Positions 25,624-34,026 of a DNA stretch of 64,000 nt are shown here, one piece after another. Position 1 is the first letter of the stretch. Each line of letters starts with the position of its first letter. The notes beneath the pieces were generated by a model. The model worked only from the letters and a program-made list of their open reading frames with translations. It did no database searches and had not been told where the DNA came from. Position numbers and translations under genes: made by a program. Source of the stretch: Halioxenophilus aromaticivorans (lineage in GTDB: Bacteria; Pseudomonadota; Gammaproteobacteria; Pseudomonadales; Cellvibrionaceae); assembly GCF_042850945.1 (NCBI RefSeq), contig NZ_AP031496.1, positions 620,001-684,000 of the forward strand. The letters are read 5' to 3'.

Positions 25624-26511
25624 TTAGCTTCCGTCCGCCATTGAGAAATACTGTTCGAGCTGTTGTTTTAGTTCCTGCAGATCTTTGTCTATTTTGTCTT
25701 TTTCTGGCCCGTCGCACTGCAGGTTTTCCAACAGAATTCGCGACAGTTTTTTATTCACCACCCGCAGCGGGCTTCTTAGCAAACTGTACTCTTTTGGTAA
25801 GGGGGTTTGCTTTTCATTTTCTTCAATGGCCGCCGCTATGCCACCTTGCTTCACGGCCTTAACGATATCACGGGTTTCTTTAACGGTTTTATCGGCAATG
25901 AGGGGCAGGACTTCTTCTTGTGTATCTTTATCCAGCTCAATAATCACGTTGGTTTGGCTGGCATTTAACTCGCCATTGCCGCGGGCTTTTTTTACCGAAT
26001 CCGAGGCCAGTTCATCGCGCTTAATGGCGCTTCTAATCACTGAACGGGACAGGCCGGTTTTCTCAGCCGTTAATGCGGCAAACGAGTTGGTATCTTCTTT
26101 GTCGATTTCCTGCTGTTTGGCTTTTTCAGTGGCATCCGGGGTTGCCGCAGACAAGTTGACCTTAATGGCGGTGGGGTTGAGTTGCTCGTAAATCTCCCTG
26201 CCGCGATTCAGGCAGCGCTCCAATTCAAGTTTGTTGAGCGGTGCGCGCACTAGGTTTTCGTCGATGGAAATCAGCTCTTGCTCTAGCTGCACCCGGTCAA
26301 CCAGATGCACGCTCACCTCGGTCCAGCCCAATTCGGTCACCGCCTGAAAACGACGGGCGCCGGCTAACAACTCGTTTTTTTCATTAATTGTTAGGGGGTT
26401 GATTAATCCGACGTTGGCAATGCTTTTTTTAAGCGTTTCGACGTCGGTGTCAAAACGCAGATATTCACTGTCGGTGGTTATTTCGGACAGTTTGCGGGTT
26501 GCTAATTTCAC
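25624..26511 (-). CDS. Orphan ParB/Srx-fold protein
   Basis: A 295-residue protein with an N-terminal ParB-like domain: LKKSIANVGLINPLTI (27-42) and LLAGARRFQAVTELGW (48-63), where GARRF matches the nucleotide-binding GERRx box. A helix-turn-helix region follows (SFAALTAEKTGLSRSVIRSAI, about 142-162), then a charged helical C-terminus. No parA lies beside it and it is bracketed by palindromic repeats at 25071-25124 and 26559-26638, so it is probably not the chromosomal partition ParB. Similar proteins occur on integrative elements and plasmids. Role unknown: DNA binding or nucleoid-associated regulation is a guess. Many AAA/GAA codons suggest composition somewhat unlike its purD neighbour. 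Confidence 0.75.
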   Translation of the reverse strand: MKLATRKLSEITTDSEYLRFDTDVETLKKSIANVGLINPLTINEKNELLAGARRFQAVTELGWTEVSVHLVDRVQLEQELISIDENLVRAPLNKLELERCLNRGREIYEQLNPTAIKVNLSAATPDATEKAKQQEIDKEDTNSFAALTAEKTGLSRSVIRSAIKRDELASDSVKKARGNGELNASQTNVIIELDKDTQEEVLPLIADKTVKETRDIVKAVKQGGIAAAIEENEKQTPLPKEYSLLRSPLRVVNKKLSRILLENLQCDGPEKDKIDKDLQELKQQLEQYFSMADGS

Positions 26512-26558
26512 ACCAAATTCTCTGATTTTGAAATCAAGGCCGGAAATCCACGGGCTAA

Positions 26559-26638
26559 ATCAATGGGGTCAAAATCAATGGGGTCAGAGCCATTGATTTT
26601 AAATTTTTTAAAAATTCAAACGCTCTGACCCCATTGAT
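26559..26638. repeat. Palindromic repeat of the ATCAATGGGGTCAGAGC family with an extra half copy
   Basis: ATCAATGGGGTCAGAGC (26574-26590) is inverted exactly at 26622-26638 (GCTCTGACCCCATTGAT) around an AT-rich loop that can itself pair (AAATTTTTTAAAAATT). An additional direct copy of the left end, ATCAATGGGGTCA, lies at 26559-26571. It sits between the ParB-like start and the purD stop. Confidence 0.85.
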
Positions 26639-26656
26639 CGGCGATAGCGGGATGGC

Positions 26657-27949
26657 CTAGGCTTGTTCTTCTCGGGCAATGGCTCGGTAGGCAATGTCTT
26701 TGCGGTAGAATGCGTCTTGCCAATTGATTCCCGCAGCCAATTGATACGCGCTTTCCGCGGCGGCTTTTACGCTGGTGCCTAAGGCTGTGGCGCAGAGCAC
26801 GCGGCCGCCGCTGGTGAGTACGTCTTGGCTGGCAGACAGTTTAGTGCCGGCGTGGAAAACTTTTTGGCCGTCGGCTTCGATTTTTGGCAGGCCGTTAATC
26901 ACGGCGCCTTTATCGTAGCTGCCTGGGTAGCCACCGGCTGCCAATACCACGCCCACGGCTGGGCGCTCGTCCCATTTGGCGGTGGCGCTGTCGAGTTTTT
27001 GGTCCAGGGCTGCGTTACACAAGGCCACCAAATCTGACTGCAAGCGCAGCATAATGGGTTGTGTTTCCGGGTCGCCAAAGCGGCAGTTGTATTCGATCAC
27101 CTTGGGTGCACCGTCGGCGGTGATCATCAGGCCGGCGTATAAAAACCCGGTGTAGTCGTTGCCCTCTGCGGCCATACCTTCAACGGTGGGTTCAATCACC
27201 TCTTCCATAATGCGTTGGAACACTTCTTGGGTAACCACGGGCGCGGGGGAGTAGGCACCCATGCCGCCGGTGTTGGGGCCGGTGTCGCCGTCACCCACGC
27301 GTTTGTGATCTTGGCTGGTGGCCATGGGCAGAATATTTTTGCCGTCTACCATAACGATAAAACTGGCTTCTTCGCCGGTGAGGAATTCCTCAATCACTAC
27401 TCGGCAACCGGCGTCGCCAAAGGCGTTGCCAGACAACATATCGGTCACCGCGTCTTCGGCTTGCTGCAGGGTTTCGGCAACAATAACGCCTTTACCCGCG
27501 GCAAGACCATCGGCCTTAACCACAATGGGGGCGCCTTGGCCGCGCAGGTAGGCCAGCGCAGGCTCGACTTCGGTAAAGGTTTGGTAGGCCGCGGTGGGAA
27601 TCTTGTGGCGGGCTAGGAAGTCTTTGGTAAACGCTTTGGAGCCTTCCAGTTGGGCTGCGCCCTTACTGGGGCCAAAACAACGCAGACCTTGCTGGTTGAA
27701 GTAATCCACTACGCCGTCTACCAGGGGCGCCTCTGGGCCAACGATGGTGAGGTCCACATTATTGACCTTGGCAAAGTCCGCCAGGGCCTTAAAGTCGCCG
27801 ATATCAATGGCGACGTTTTCCAATTTGGGCTCCAGAGCAGTGCCGGCATTACCAGGCGCTACAAATACGGTGTCTACTTCTGCACCCTGGGCTGCTTTCC
27901 AGGCCAGGGCGTGCTCACGGCCACCACTGCCAATGACTAAAATATTCAT
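26657..27949 (-). CDS. purD: Phosphoribosylamine-glycine ligase
   Basis: A 430-residue GAR synthetase, the second step of purine synthesis, joining phosphoribosylamine and glycine with ATP. The N-terminal VIGSGGREHALAWK (5-18), the ATP-grasp loop KADGLAAGKGV, the metal and substrate region EYNCRFGDPETQ and the end GINWQDAFYRKDIAYRAI are all typical. It is the last gene of the dusB-fis-purH-purD string and starts 31 bases after purH, so it is likely co-transcribed with purH. A palindromic repeat follows its stop. Confidence 0.97.
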   Translation of the reverse strand: MNILVIGSGGREHALAWKAAQGAEVDTVFVAPGNAGTALEPKLENVAIDIGDFKALADFAKVNNVDLTIVGPEAPLVDGVVDYFNQQGLRCFGPSKGAAQLEGSKAFTKDFLARHKIPTAAYQTFTEVEPALAYLRGQGAPIVVKADGLAAGKGVIVAETLQQAEDAVTDMLSGNAFGDAGCRVVIEEFLTGEEASFIVMVDGKNILPMATSQDHKRVGDGDTGPNTGGMGAYSPAPVVTQEVFQRIMEEVIEPTVEGMAAEGNDYTGFLYAGLMITADGAPKVIEYNCRFGDPETQPIMLRLQSDLVALCNAALDQKLDSATAKWDERPAVGVVLAAGGYPGSYDKGAVINGLPKIEADGQKVFHAGTKLSASQDVLTSGGRVLCATALGTSVKAAAESAYQLAAGINWQDAFYRKDIAYRAIAREEQA

Positions 27950-27980
27950 TTCTATGTCCTCGATTTCGCGCGGCTAGGCC

Positions 27981-29558
27981 TTAGTGGCGGAAGTGACGCA
28001 TGCCGGTAAACACCATGGCCATGTTATTTTCGTCTGCGGCGGCGATGACTTCTTCATCGCGAATGGAACCGCCGGGCTGGATCACGCAGCTTACGCCCAC
28101 TTTGGCAGCGTTATCGATGCCATCGCGGAAGGGGAAGAAGGCGTCACTGGCCATGCAGCTGCCAACCACTTCTAAGCCTGCGTGCTCAGCTTTGATAGCC
28201 GCGATGCGGGCAGAGTTCACTCGGCTCATTTGGCCGGCGCCCACACCGATGGTGCGTTGGTCTTTGCCGTAGACAATGGCGTTGGATTTAACCATCTTGG
28301 CCACTTTCCAGGTGAACAGTAAATCTTGGATTTCGGCTTCCGTGGGCTGGCGTTTGCTCACCACCGTGAGGTCGCCGGCGCCAACCATACCTAGGTCGCG
28401 CTCTTGCACTAACAGGCCGCCGTTAACGCGCTTGTAGTCAAAGGCTTTTTGGCTGGCGGTAAGTTCGCCGCAGACCAGAAGGCGGACGTTCTTTTTCGCT
28501 GCGACAATGTCGCTAACGTCGCGGGCGACAGTGGGGGCGATGATAACCTCAACAAATTGCTTATCGACGATAGCCTTGGCGGTGGCGGCGTCCAGCTCGC
28601 GGTTGAAGGCGATGATGCCGCCAAAAGCGGATTCTGGGTCGGTGGCGAAGGCTTTTTCGTAGGCGGCCAACAAGCTGTCGGCACTGGCCACACCACAGGG
28701 GTTGGCGTGCTTAACAATGACACAGGTCGGTGCGGTAAACAGGCGTACGGTTTCCAAGGCGGCGTCGGTGTCGGCGATGTTGTTGTAAGACAGCGCCTTG
28801 CCTTGCAGTTGCTGGGCGGTGCTGATGCTGGCCTCGGCGGGTTTGCTTTCAACGTAGAATGCGCTGTTCTGATGCGGGTTCTCGCCGTACCGCATGTCTT
28901 GTTTTTTCACAAACTGGGTGTTGAAGGTGCGCGGGAAGTCTTCGGTGCCACCTTCTACCAAGCGGCCAAAATAGTTGGCAATGGCGCCGTCGTAGCTGGC
29001 GGTGTGCTCGTAGGCTTTAATGGCCAAATCAAAACGGGTGGCCTTGCTGGTGGCGCCATCGTTGGCTTGCATCTCTTCGATTAGAGCCGGGTAGTCGCTG
29101 GCGTTCACCACAATGTTGACGTGGGCGTGGTTTTTGGCCGCCGCGCGGACCATGGTGGGGCCGCCGATGTCGATGTTTTCGATGGCGTCTTCCAGGCTGC
29201 AATCCGGCTTGGCAACCGTGGCTTCAAACGGGTACAGGTTCACCACCACCATATCGATGGGGTTGATATTGTGCTCGGCCATCACAGCGTCGTCCTGGCC
29301 GCGGCGGGCCAAGATACCACCGTGGATTTTGGGGTGCAGAGTTTTTACTCGGCCGTCCATCATTTCCGGGAAGCCGGTGTAGTCGGCCACCTCTATCACT
29401 GCTATGCCGTTGTCTTTGAGCAGGCGGTAGGTGCCGCCGGTGGACAGGATCTCAACGCCTTGGTCTGCCAAGGCTTGGGCAAATTCAACAATGCCGGTTT
29501 TGTCGGATACACTGATCAGTGCGCGTTTAATGGCGATATAGTCGGTGGCTGATGTCAT
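27981..29558 (-). CDS. purH: Bifunctional AICAR formyltransferase / IMP cyclohydrolase
   Basis: A 525-residue enzyme for the last two steps of IMP synthesis. The N-terminal cyclohydrolase (MGS-like) domain starts at IKRALISVSDKTGIVEFA and contains STGGTYRLLKDNGI and GRVKTLHPKIHGGIL. The formyltransferase part carries KHANPCGVA and the C-terminal VIQPGGSIRDEEVI and FTGMRHFRH. ATG 29558 (MTSATDYIAIKRAL) is chosen because it gives the usual family length; the frame is open 16 codons further upstream. It precedes purD by 31 bases and follows fis by 176 bases. Confidence 0.97.
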   Translation of the reverse strand: MTSATDYIAIKRALISVSDKTGIVEFAQALADQGVEILSTGGTYRLLKDNGIAVIEVADYTGFPEMMDGRVKTLHPKIHGGILARRGQDDAVMAEHNINPIDMVVVNLYPFEATVAKPDCSLEDAIENIDIGGPTMVRAAAKNHAHVNIVVNASDYPALIEEMQANDGATSKATRFDLAIKAYEHTASYDGAIANYFGRLVEGGTEDFPRTFNTQFVKKQDMRYGENPHQNSAFYVESKPAEASISTAQQLQGKALSYNNIADTDAALETVRLFTAPTCVIVKHANPCGVASADSLLAAYEKAFATDPESAFGGIIAFNRELDAATAKAIVDKQFVEVIIAPTVARDVSDIVAAKKNVRLLVCGELTASQKAFDYKRVNGGLLVQERDLGMVGAGDLTVVSKRQPTEAEIQDLLFTWKVAKMVKSNAIVYGKDQRTIGVGAGQMSRVNSARIAAIKAEHAGLEVVGSCMASDAFFPFRDGIDNAAKVGVSCVIQPGGSIRDEEVIAAADENNMAMVFTGMRHFRH

Positions 29559-29695
29559 GATGGCGGAAGCTTTTAGTGGTGAATGTGAAGGTTTGGTTAG
29601 TACCACGGGCGCGGGTTTTGGCGCGATTGGCTCGGCGTTAGTATAAACCCTGGGCGGGTTGGCTTGGCACTGTTGCCGCCGTGGAGGGCGGGCTT

Positions 29696-29719
29696 GCGGC
29701 CTGGCTTGGTGCAGGCCGC
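29696..29719 (-). terminator. Hairpin after fis
   Basis: GCGGCCTG (29696-29703) and CAGGCCGC (29712-29719) form a perfect 8-bp stem with an 8-base loop just after the fis stop. It lacks a T-run, so it may be a stability or pause element rather than a strong terminator. Confidence 0.45.
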
Positions 29720-29734
29720 GGGCTCGGTGTTGGC

Positions 29735-30064
29735 TTAGAGTTGGCCGTACTGCTTTAACTTTTTGCGCAGGGTGCCACGGTTAAGGCCCAGGATTTCGGC
29801 GGCCTTGGTTTGGTTGTGGCGGGTGTAGCTCATGACGACTTCTAACAGCGGTGCTTCTACTTCAGCCATAACCAGTTCGTAGACGTTGGCAACGTCTTGG
29901 CCATCCAAATGCTTAAAGTAGTTATCGATGGACTCTTTAACGCAATCGCGCAGGGCGGTGTTTTGTACTTCCGAGGTCGTCGTGAAGCGCTGTGGTTCCG
30001 CGTTGGTTTCTGGTTGTTTTGCGTCGATAGTAAAGTCTGCAATCGCAGTTTCGATTTGACTCAT
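29735..30064 (-). CDS. fis: DNA-binding protein Fis
   Basis: A 109-residue nucleoid-associated regulator. The C-terminal third is the invariant Fis helix-turn-helix (VMSYTRHNQTKAAEILGLNR, then GTLRKKLKQYGQL, about 77-109), and the dimerisation helices include VKESIDNYFKHLDGQ. Fis bends DNA, activates rRNA promoters in fast growth and helps site-specific recombination. Its start overlaps the dusB stop by 4 bases, as in E. coli and Pseudomonas, where dusB-fis is one growth-phase-regulated operon. Confidence 0.97.
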   Translation of the reverse strand: MSQIETAIADFTIDAKQPETNAEPQRFTTTSEVQNTALRDCVKESIDNYFKHLDGQDVANVYELVMAEVEAPLLEVVMSYTRHNQTKAAEILGLNRGTLRKKLKQYGQL

Positions 30065-31050
30065 GCCACTTGTTCCCCATGTATGATCGACTGTTCGAAA
30101 AAATGCTCGATACAGTCAACTTGCTCTTGAGTGCTATGTATTTGATTGAAACGAGTGCGCAAAACCTCGCCAAAGGCAAGGTTTTGCACGTACCACCCTG
30201 TGTGTTTGCGAGCAATACGAACGCCTAGGTAGTCGCCGTAAAACTCATGAAGAGCTTTGATGTGGTGCATCAAAACCCGTTTAATTTCTGCCAATTCGGG
30301 CTCGGGGAGCTGTTCTCCACGGGCTAAATAGGCCTCGATTTGGGCAAATAACCAAGGGCGGCCTTGCGCTGCTCGGCCGATCATAACGCCTTGGGCGCCG
30401 GTATAATCGAGTACGTATTTGGCTTTTTGTGCGCTGTCGATGTCGCCATTGGCAATCACCGGCATATGAACACTATTGACCACTTCCGCGATGGTGTCGT
30501 ATTCGGCCTGGCCTTTAAATCGGCAGGCTCGGCTACGACCATGGACGGTCAGTGCCGCAACGCCGATATCCTCGGCCATGCGGGCGATGGTGATGGCATT
30601 GCGGGTTTCGGTGTCCCAGCCTGTGCGTATTTTCAACGTAACAGGCACCGATACGGCGCTAACCACCGCTTGCAGTATGCGGGCTACTAAGGGTTCATCG
30701 CGCAGTAGCGAAGAACCAGCCGCCTGCTTACAGACTTTTTTGGCCGGGCAGCCCATGTTGATGTCCACTACCTGGGCACCCAGAGCTACGCACTCTTTGG
30801 CCGCGTGGGCCATGGCATCGGGCTCGGCACCGGCAATCTGAACCGACCGCAGGCCACTTTCACCTTGTTGGTTAAGTCGGGTGGAAGATTTGCGGCTGCC
30901 CCACAGACGGGTGTCGCTGGTCACCATTTCCGACACCGCCAAGCCTGCACCGTAACTTCGGCACAATTCCCGAAACGGCTTATCGCTGACGCCGGCCATC
31001 GGTGCGAGCACCGTGGCGGGGGCAATGTTATATGGGCCTATGGTGAGCAC
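30061..31050 (-). CDS. dusB: tRNA-dihydrouridine synthase B
   Basis: A 329-residue flavoenzyme that reduces uridine in the tRNA D-loop. The FMN-binding start APMAGVSDKPFRELC (16-30), the catalytic Cys101 in VVDINMGCPAKKV, LKIRTGWD, LTVHGRSRAC and GVMIGRAAQGRPWLF are all present. It is the promoter-proximal gene of the dusB-fis operon. The 332-bp gap upstream must hold the promoter, likely under growth-rate and Fis control by analogy with E. coli. Confidence 0.95.
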   Translation of the reverse strand: MLTIGPYNIAPATVLAPMAGVSDKPFRELCRSYGAGLAVSEMVTSDTRLWGSRKSSTRLNQQGESGLRSVQIAGAEPDAMAHAAKECVALGAQVVDINMGCPAKKVCKQAAGSSLLRDEPLVARILQAVVSAVSVPVTLKIRTGWDTETRNAITIARMAEDIGVAALTVHGRSRACRFKGQAEYDTIAEVVNSVHMPVIANGDIDSAQKAKYVLDYTGAQGVMIGRAAQGRPWLFAQIEAYLARGEQLPEPELAEIKRVLMHHIKALHEFYGDYLGVRIARKHTGWYVQNLAFGEVLRTRFNQIHSTQEQVDCIEHFFEQSIIHGEQVA

Positions 31051-31382
31051 AAAACCGTCCGCGGATGAATCTGTATTTTGCCATTGCTCAGTGGCTAACC
31101 GCGCTGCGCAATGGCGCCTATTTCAACCACATTCCGGCGGCTAGAGGCAACTTCACCAGTTGAACCATTGGCCGGGAGGTGTCGAAAAAGGGCGCTTATC
31201 ATACTGTTATGGTTGCCAATGGGAAAGTGGAAATTCTGCAATTTGGCGAAAAAATGTGCCATTTTACACCGGCCCCCACGGCTGCCTCAGGGAGCCGAAA
31301 ATGGCAAGTGATTTTTGGTCATAAAAAGCATCGGCCTATGGAGTATATGGCAGCTCCACTCCTTAGGCGCAGGTGTTGTGGT
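31051..31382 (-). other. Promoter region of dusB-fis, 332 bp
   Basis: No gene. The stretch includes the end of the DUF3426 transcription unit and the dusB-fis promoter. AT-rich parts lie around 31195-31265. In E. coli this position carries Fis autoregulation sites; none could be assigned by eye here because the Fis motif is too degenerate. Confidence 0.4.
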
Positions 31383-32864
31383 TTACTTAAAGGAGGGTAT
31401 GTAGGCGCGATAGTTGACTGCGGATTGGCCGGGGTCGGCCAGCTCCAGGCGGATTTGCACCGGCTGGTTGGGAGGTATCTCGGTGCTGCCGCTGAGCTCG
31501 CCGCGCAGATATTCGCTGGGCAGGAATACCCGCTCTGCAACTACTTGGTCGTTGATGTCGCTAAAGCGCAGGGCCAGGGGCGGAAATGGCTGATTAAACT
31601 CGGCGCTATTGATCAAAATAGCATCGGCCTGTAATACCGCGCTATTGCTTGGGTCGGCCCGCACCACCAGGGAGATTTTAATCTTGTTAAAGTCGTCCAC
31701 CGCCGGCAGGGTACAGCCAAACATGGGGCAGGCTAGGGCGTACCATTGGCGGTAGGGCTCTATTCGGCTCCAGCTATCAAATTTGATGTAGCCCACCTGA
31801 AACACCAACAGCAATAGCAGTGCGATGTTACCCGCCAGCCAGCCGAAGCTACTGACCCAACGGCGGGTAGCACTGGCCTCGTAGGTGAGTTCCAGGGGTT
31901 CGGGCTCAAAGGCGTTGGTCAGGGTGTAGGAGGACGTTGGATTGCCACCCGGCGGTTTGTGTGCCGGTGGTTGCTGAATCATGTGCTTGCTGAGCTTAGC
32001 GTCGTCAAAATCGCTCAGCCGGTAGCGGCCGGTGTCTTGGTCTAGGGCGGGTTTGTCTTCGATGGGGGTGTCGCTGATGTATTTGTCAAAGTCGGCGTCG
32101 AATTCTTCTTGTAACACATCAAAGCTGCCGGTTTGGCGGCCGTCGAAGCGGTTGTCGATTTCTCGGCGCAGCTTCTCGTTGGGGTCTTCGTCGGCATCGG
32201 CCAAGTCGGCGTCGAGTTCTTCCAGCAGGGCGTGGGCCCAGGATTCGTCTATTTCTTCGCTGTTGTCTAGGTCGTCGTCGATTTTGCTGTCGCCAAAGCC
32301 GGTGGAATCTTCTTGCGCGCTTTGCTCGCGGAACTCGGGTGCCAGCTCGCCCAGATCTATTTTGCTTTCCAGTGGGTTTTCGACGGTTTCGGTCTCATCG
32401 AAGTCTATGGTGAGGTCGTCGTCGGCGTTATCCGGCAGCTGCATGTCATCGCTGATGAGAAAATCGTCGCTTTCCTCTGGCTCTGGTTTTGGCTCTGGCT
32501 GCACGGCGGCTGTGGCTTGTTCGGGTTCAGCAGCTTGTGGTTTTAGTGTGGTTTTTGTCTCTGGTGTGGTGGTGGCTGCGGATTGGCTTGGCTCGGGGCT
32601 ATCAATGGCGGGTTTGGCCGTGGCAAGTTGGTCGGCGGCTTTGAGCTCGTCTTTTGGTGCCGGCTGGCTGGTGCTCAATTTAGGGCTTGGCACTATCGCG
32701 TCATTGCCGTTGGCCTCTTCTTCGGCGGAGATAAAATTGCTGCGGGCATCAAAAACATGCAAGCAAGATCCACAGCGCACTGCCCCCTCGGCACTATCCA
32801 GTTGGGTGGTGGTTACCCGAAACGATGTTTCGCATTTGGGGCAGCGGGTAATGGCGTGGGACAT
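31383..32864 (-). CDS. Zinc-ribbon protein with C-terminal DUF3426 domain
   Basis: A 493-residue protein. An MJ0042-type zinc finger lies at the N-terminus (Cys8, Cys11, Cys31, Cys34), followed by about 270 very acidic, low-complexity residues rich in Asp, Glu, Ser and Ala. A single TM helix at 346-362 (NIALLLLLVFQVGYIKF) leads into a periplasmic DUF3426 domain with LACPMFGCTLP and conserved FSDINDQVVAERVFLP. Between prmA and dusB it keeps the pseudomonad order. Function unknown; the topology suggests a cytoplasmic metal finger tethered to a periplasmic domain. The antisense strand shows long Ser-rich frames caused by the acidic codons. Confidence 0.85.
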   Translation of the reverse strand: MSHAITRCPKCETSFRVTTTQLDSAEGAVRCGSCLHVFDARSNFISAEEEANGNDAIVPSPKLSTSQPAPKDELKAADQLATAKPAIDSPEPSQSAATTTPETKTTLKPQAAEPEQATAAVQPEPKPEPEESDDFLISDDMQLPDNADDDLTIDFDETETVENPLESKIDLGELAPEFREQSAQEDSTGFGDSKIDDDLDNSEEIDESWAHALLEELDADLADADEDPNEKLRREIDNRFDGRQTGSFDVLQEEFDADFDKYISDTPIEDKPALDQDTGRYRLSDFDDAKLSKHMIQQPPAHKPPGGNPTSSYTLTNAFEPEPLELTYEASATRRWVSSFGWLAGNIALLLLLVFQVGYIKFDSWSRIEPYRQWYALACPMFGCTLPAVDDFNKIKISLVVRADPSNSAVLQADAILINSAEFNQPFPPLALRFSDINDQVVAERVFLPSEYLRGELSGSTEIPPNQPVQIRLELADPGQSAVNYRAYIPSFK

Positions 32865-33098
32865 AGGTGAATCGGTCTCTCTGGTACAGCCGCAGTTCCA
32901 GTGCCGCTGTTTGGGGGCGCCAAATAGGCTGCAAGGTAAACAATTCTCGTAATATATTGCAGCAAGACTTTGTAATGCTTGGGGATTTTAGTGTGTTCGC
33001 CGCCACTCGACAATTGCTGAACAGGGCCACCGAGCGATTTAGGCCACAAATTTCTTATTTTTTGCCTGGTTTTCAGCGGATTGCGCCGCGAGCCGGGC

Positions 33099-33977
33099 CT
33101 AGGATTTCTTGCGCCCGGTAATGCGGCACCATTCTTGTTCGGTGGCGACTGGGTCAAAGTCAATCCACTGAGCATAAGCGTCTTTCACGGTTTCAGCTTG
33201 AATGGCCAGCACGCCGGATAAGCAAATAGAGCCGCCTGGCTTTAACCTTTGGGTAATGTCTTCGGCCAGCTCCACCAATGGCCCGGCCAAAATATTGGCC
33301 AGTACGATATCGGCGTGCCCAGTTGGGGCTTTGGGAGGCAGGTACACAGGGAAGCGCTCGGGCGCGAGATGATTGCGTTTGGCGTTATCCAGGGTGGCCA
33401 ATAATGCCTGTGGGTCTATGTCCACGCCCAGGGCAGAACCGGCTCCCAGTAGCAGGGCGGCAATGCCTAAAATGCCAGAGCCGCAGCCATAGTCGAGCAC
33501 GCTTTTGTGTGTGCAGTCCAGTTGGTCTAACCACTGCAGGCACAAAAAGGTGGTGGGGTGTGTGCCGGTGCCGAAGGCCAGGCCCGGGTCTAACATCAGG
33601 TTAATGGCGCTTGGGTCCGGCGGTTGTGTCCATGAGGGGCACACCCACAAGCGTTGGCCGCATTGAATGGGATGGTAGTCGTCCATCCAGGCGCGGCTCC
33701 AGTCTTTATCTTCGAGCTGTTCCCAACGGCTGTGGTCGGCTGGGGCTAGTTTTGGCGCCAGTTGTTGGTCCACCAATTCTGTTTCTATATCGGCCTCAAA
33801 CAGGGCGATGATTTGCGTCTCACGCCACAGCGGTGTTTCGCCTAGGGCGGGCTCAAGAATGGGCTCGTCAGCGTTGTCTTTTAGGGTGATCGATAGTGCG
33901 CCGGCTCTGGTAAGGGCAAATTCGATGGCGGCGGCTCGCTCGCGGGAGCTGTCGATTTTCAGTTGCAGCCAGGGCAT
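33099..33977 (-). CDS. prmA: Ribosomal protein L11 methyltransferase
   Basis: A 292-residue SAM-dependent enzyme that methylates lysines of L11. The N-terminal substrate domain starts MPWLQLKIDSSRERAAAIE. The catalytic domain shows MLDPGLAFGTGTHPTT, motif I VLDYGCGSGILGIAAL, ALGVDIDPQAL and the NILAGPLVEL segment that replaces the usual NPPY motif. An intrinsic terminator of accC lies only 13 bases before the start, so expression may depend on read-through or on a promoter inside accC. No clear ribosome binding site is seen (GGCCCCCCC before ATG). Confidence 0.95.
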   Translation of the reverse strand: MPWLQLKIDSSRERAAAIEFALTRAGALSITLKDNADEPILEPALGETPLWRETQIIALFEADIETELVDQQLAPKLAPADHSRWEQLEDKDWSRAWMDDYHPIQCGQRLWVCPSWTQPPDPSAINLMLDPGLAFGTGTHPTTFLCLQWLDQLDCTHKSVLDYGCGSGILGIAALLLGAGSALGVDIDPQALLATLDNAKRNHLAPERFPVYLPPKAPTGHADIVLANILAGPLVELAEDITQRLKPGGSICLSGVLAIQAETVKDAYAQWIDFDPVATEQEWCRITGRKKS

Positions 33978-33989
33978 GGGGGGGCCTAT

Positions 33990-34017
33990 AAAAAAATGCC
34001 CGGCTAAAAAACCGGGC
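33990..34017 (-). terminator. Intrinsic terminator after accC, abutting the prmA start
   Basis: On the minus strand GCCCGG (34017-34012) pairs with CCGGGC (34003-33998) around TTTTTTAG and is followed by ATTTTTTT (33997-33990). This is a classic terminator for accBC. The T-run ends 12 bases before the prmA ATG (33977), which makes it a possible attenuator of prmA. Confidence 0.8.
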
Positions 34018-34026
34018 TGGTATGGA

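Noticed and set aside
25624..26511. Chromosome partition ParB
   Set aside because: No parA beside it, no parS-like palindrome seen and a non-standard C-terminus; described as an orphan ParB-fold protein instead.
28449..29084. Plus-strand Gly/Val-rich 211-codon frame opposite purH
   Set aside because: Antisense shadow of a strongly conserved housekeeping gene.
32032..32952. Long plus-strand Ser-rich frame opposite the DUF3426 gene
   Set aside because: It is the antisense shadow of acidic Asp/Glu codons in the real gene.
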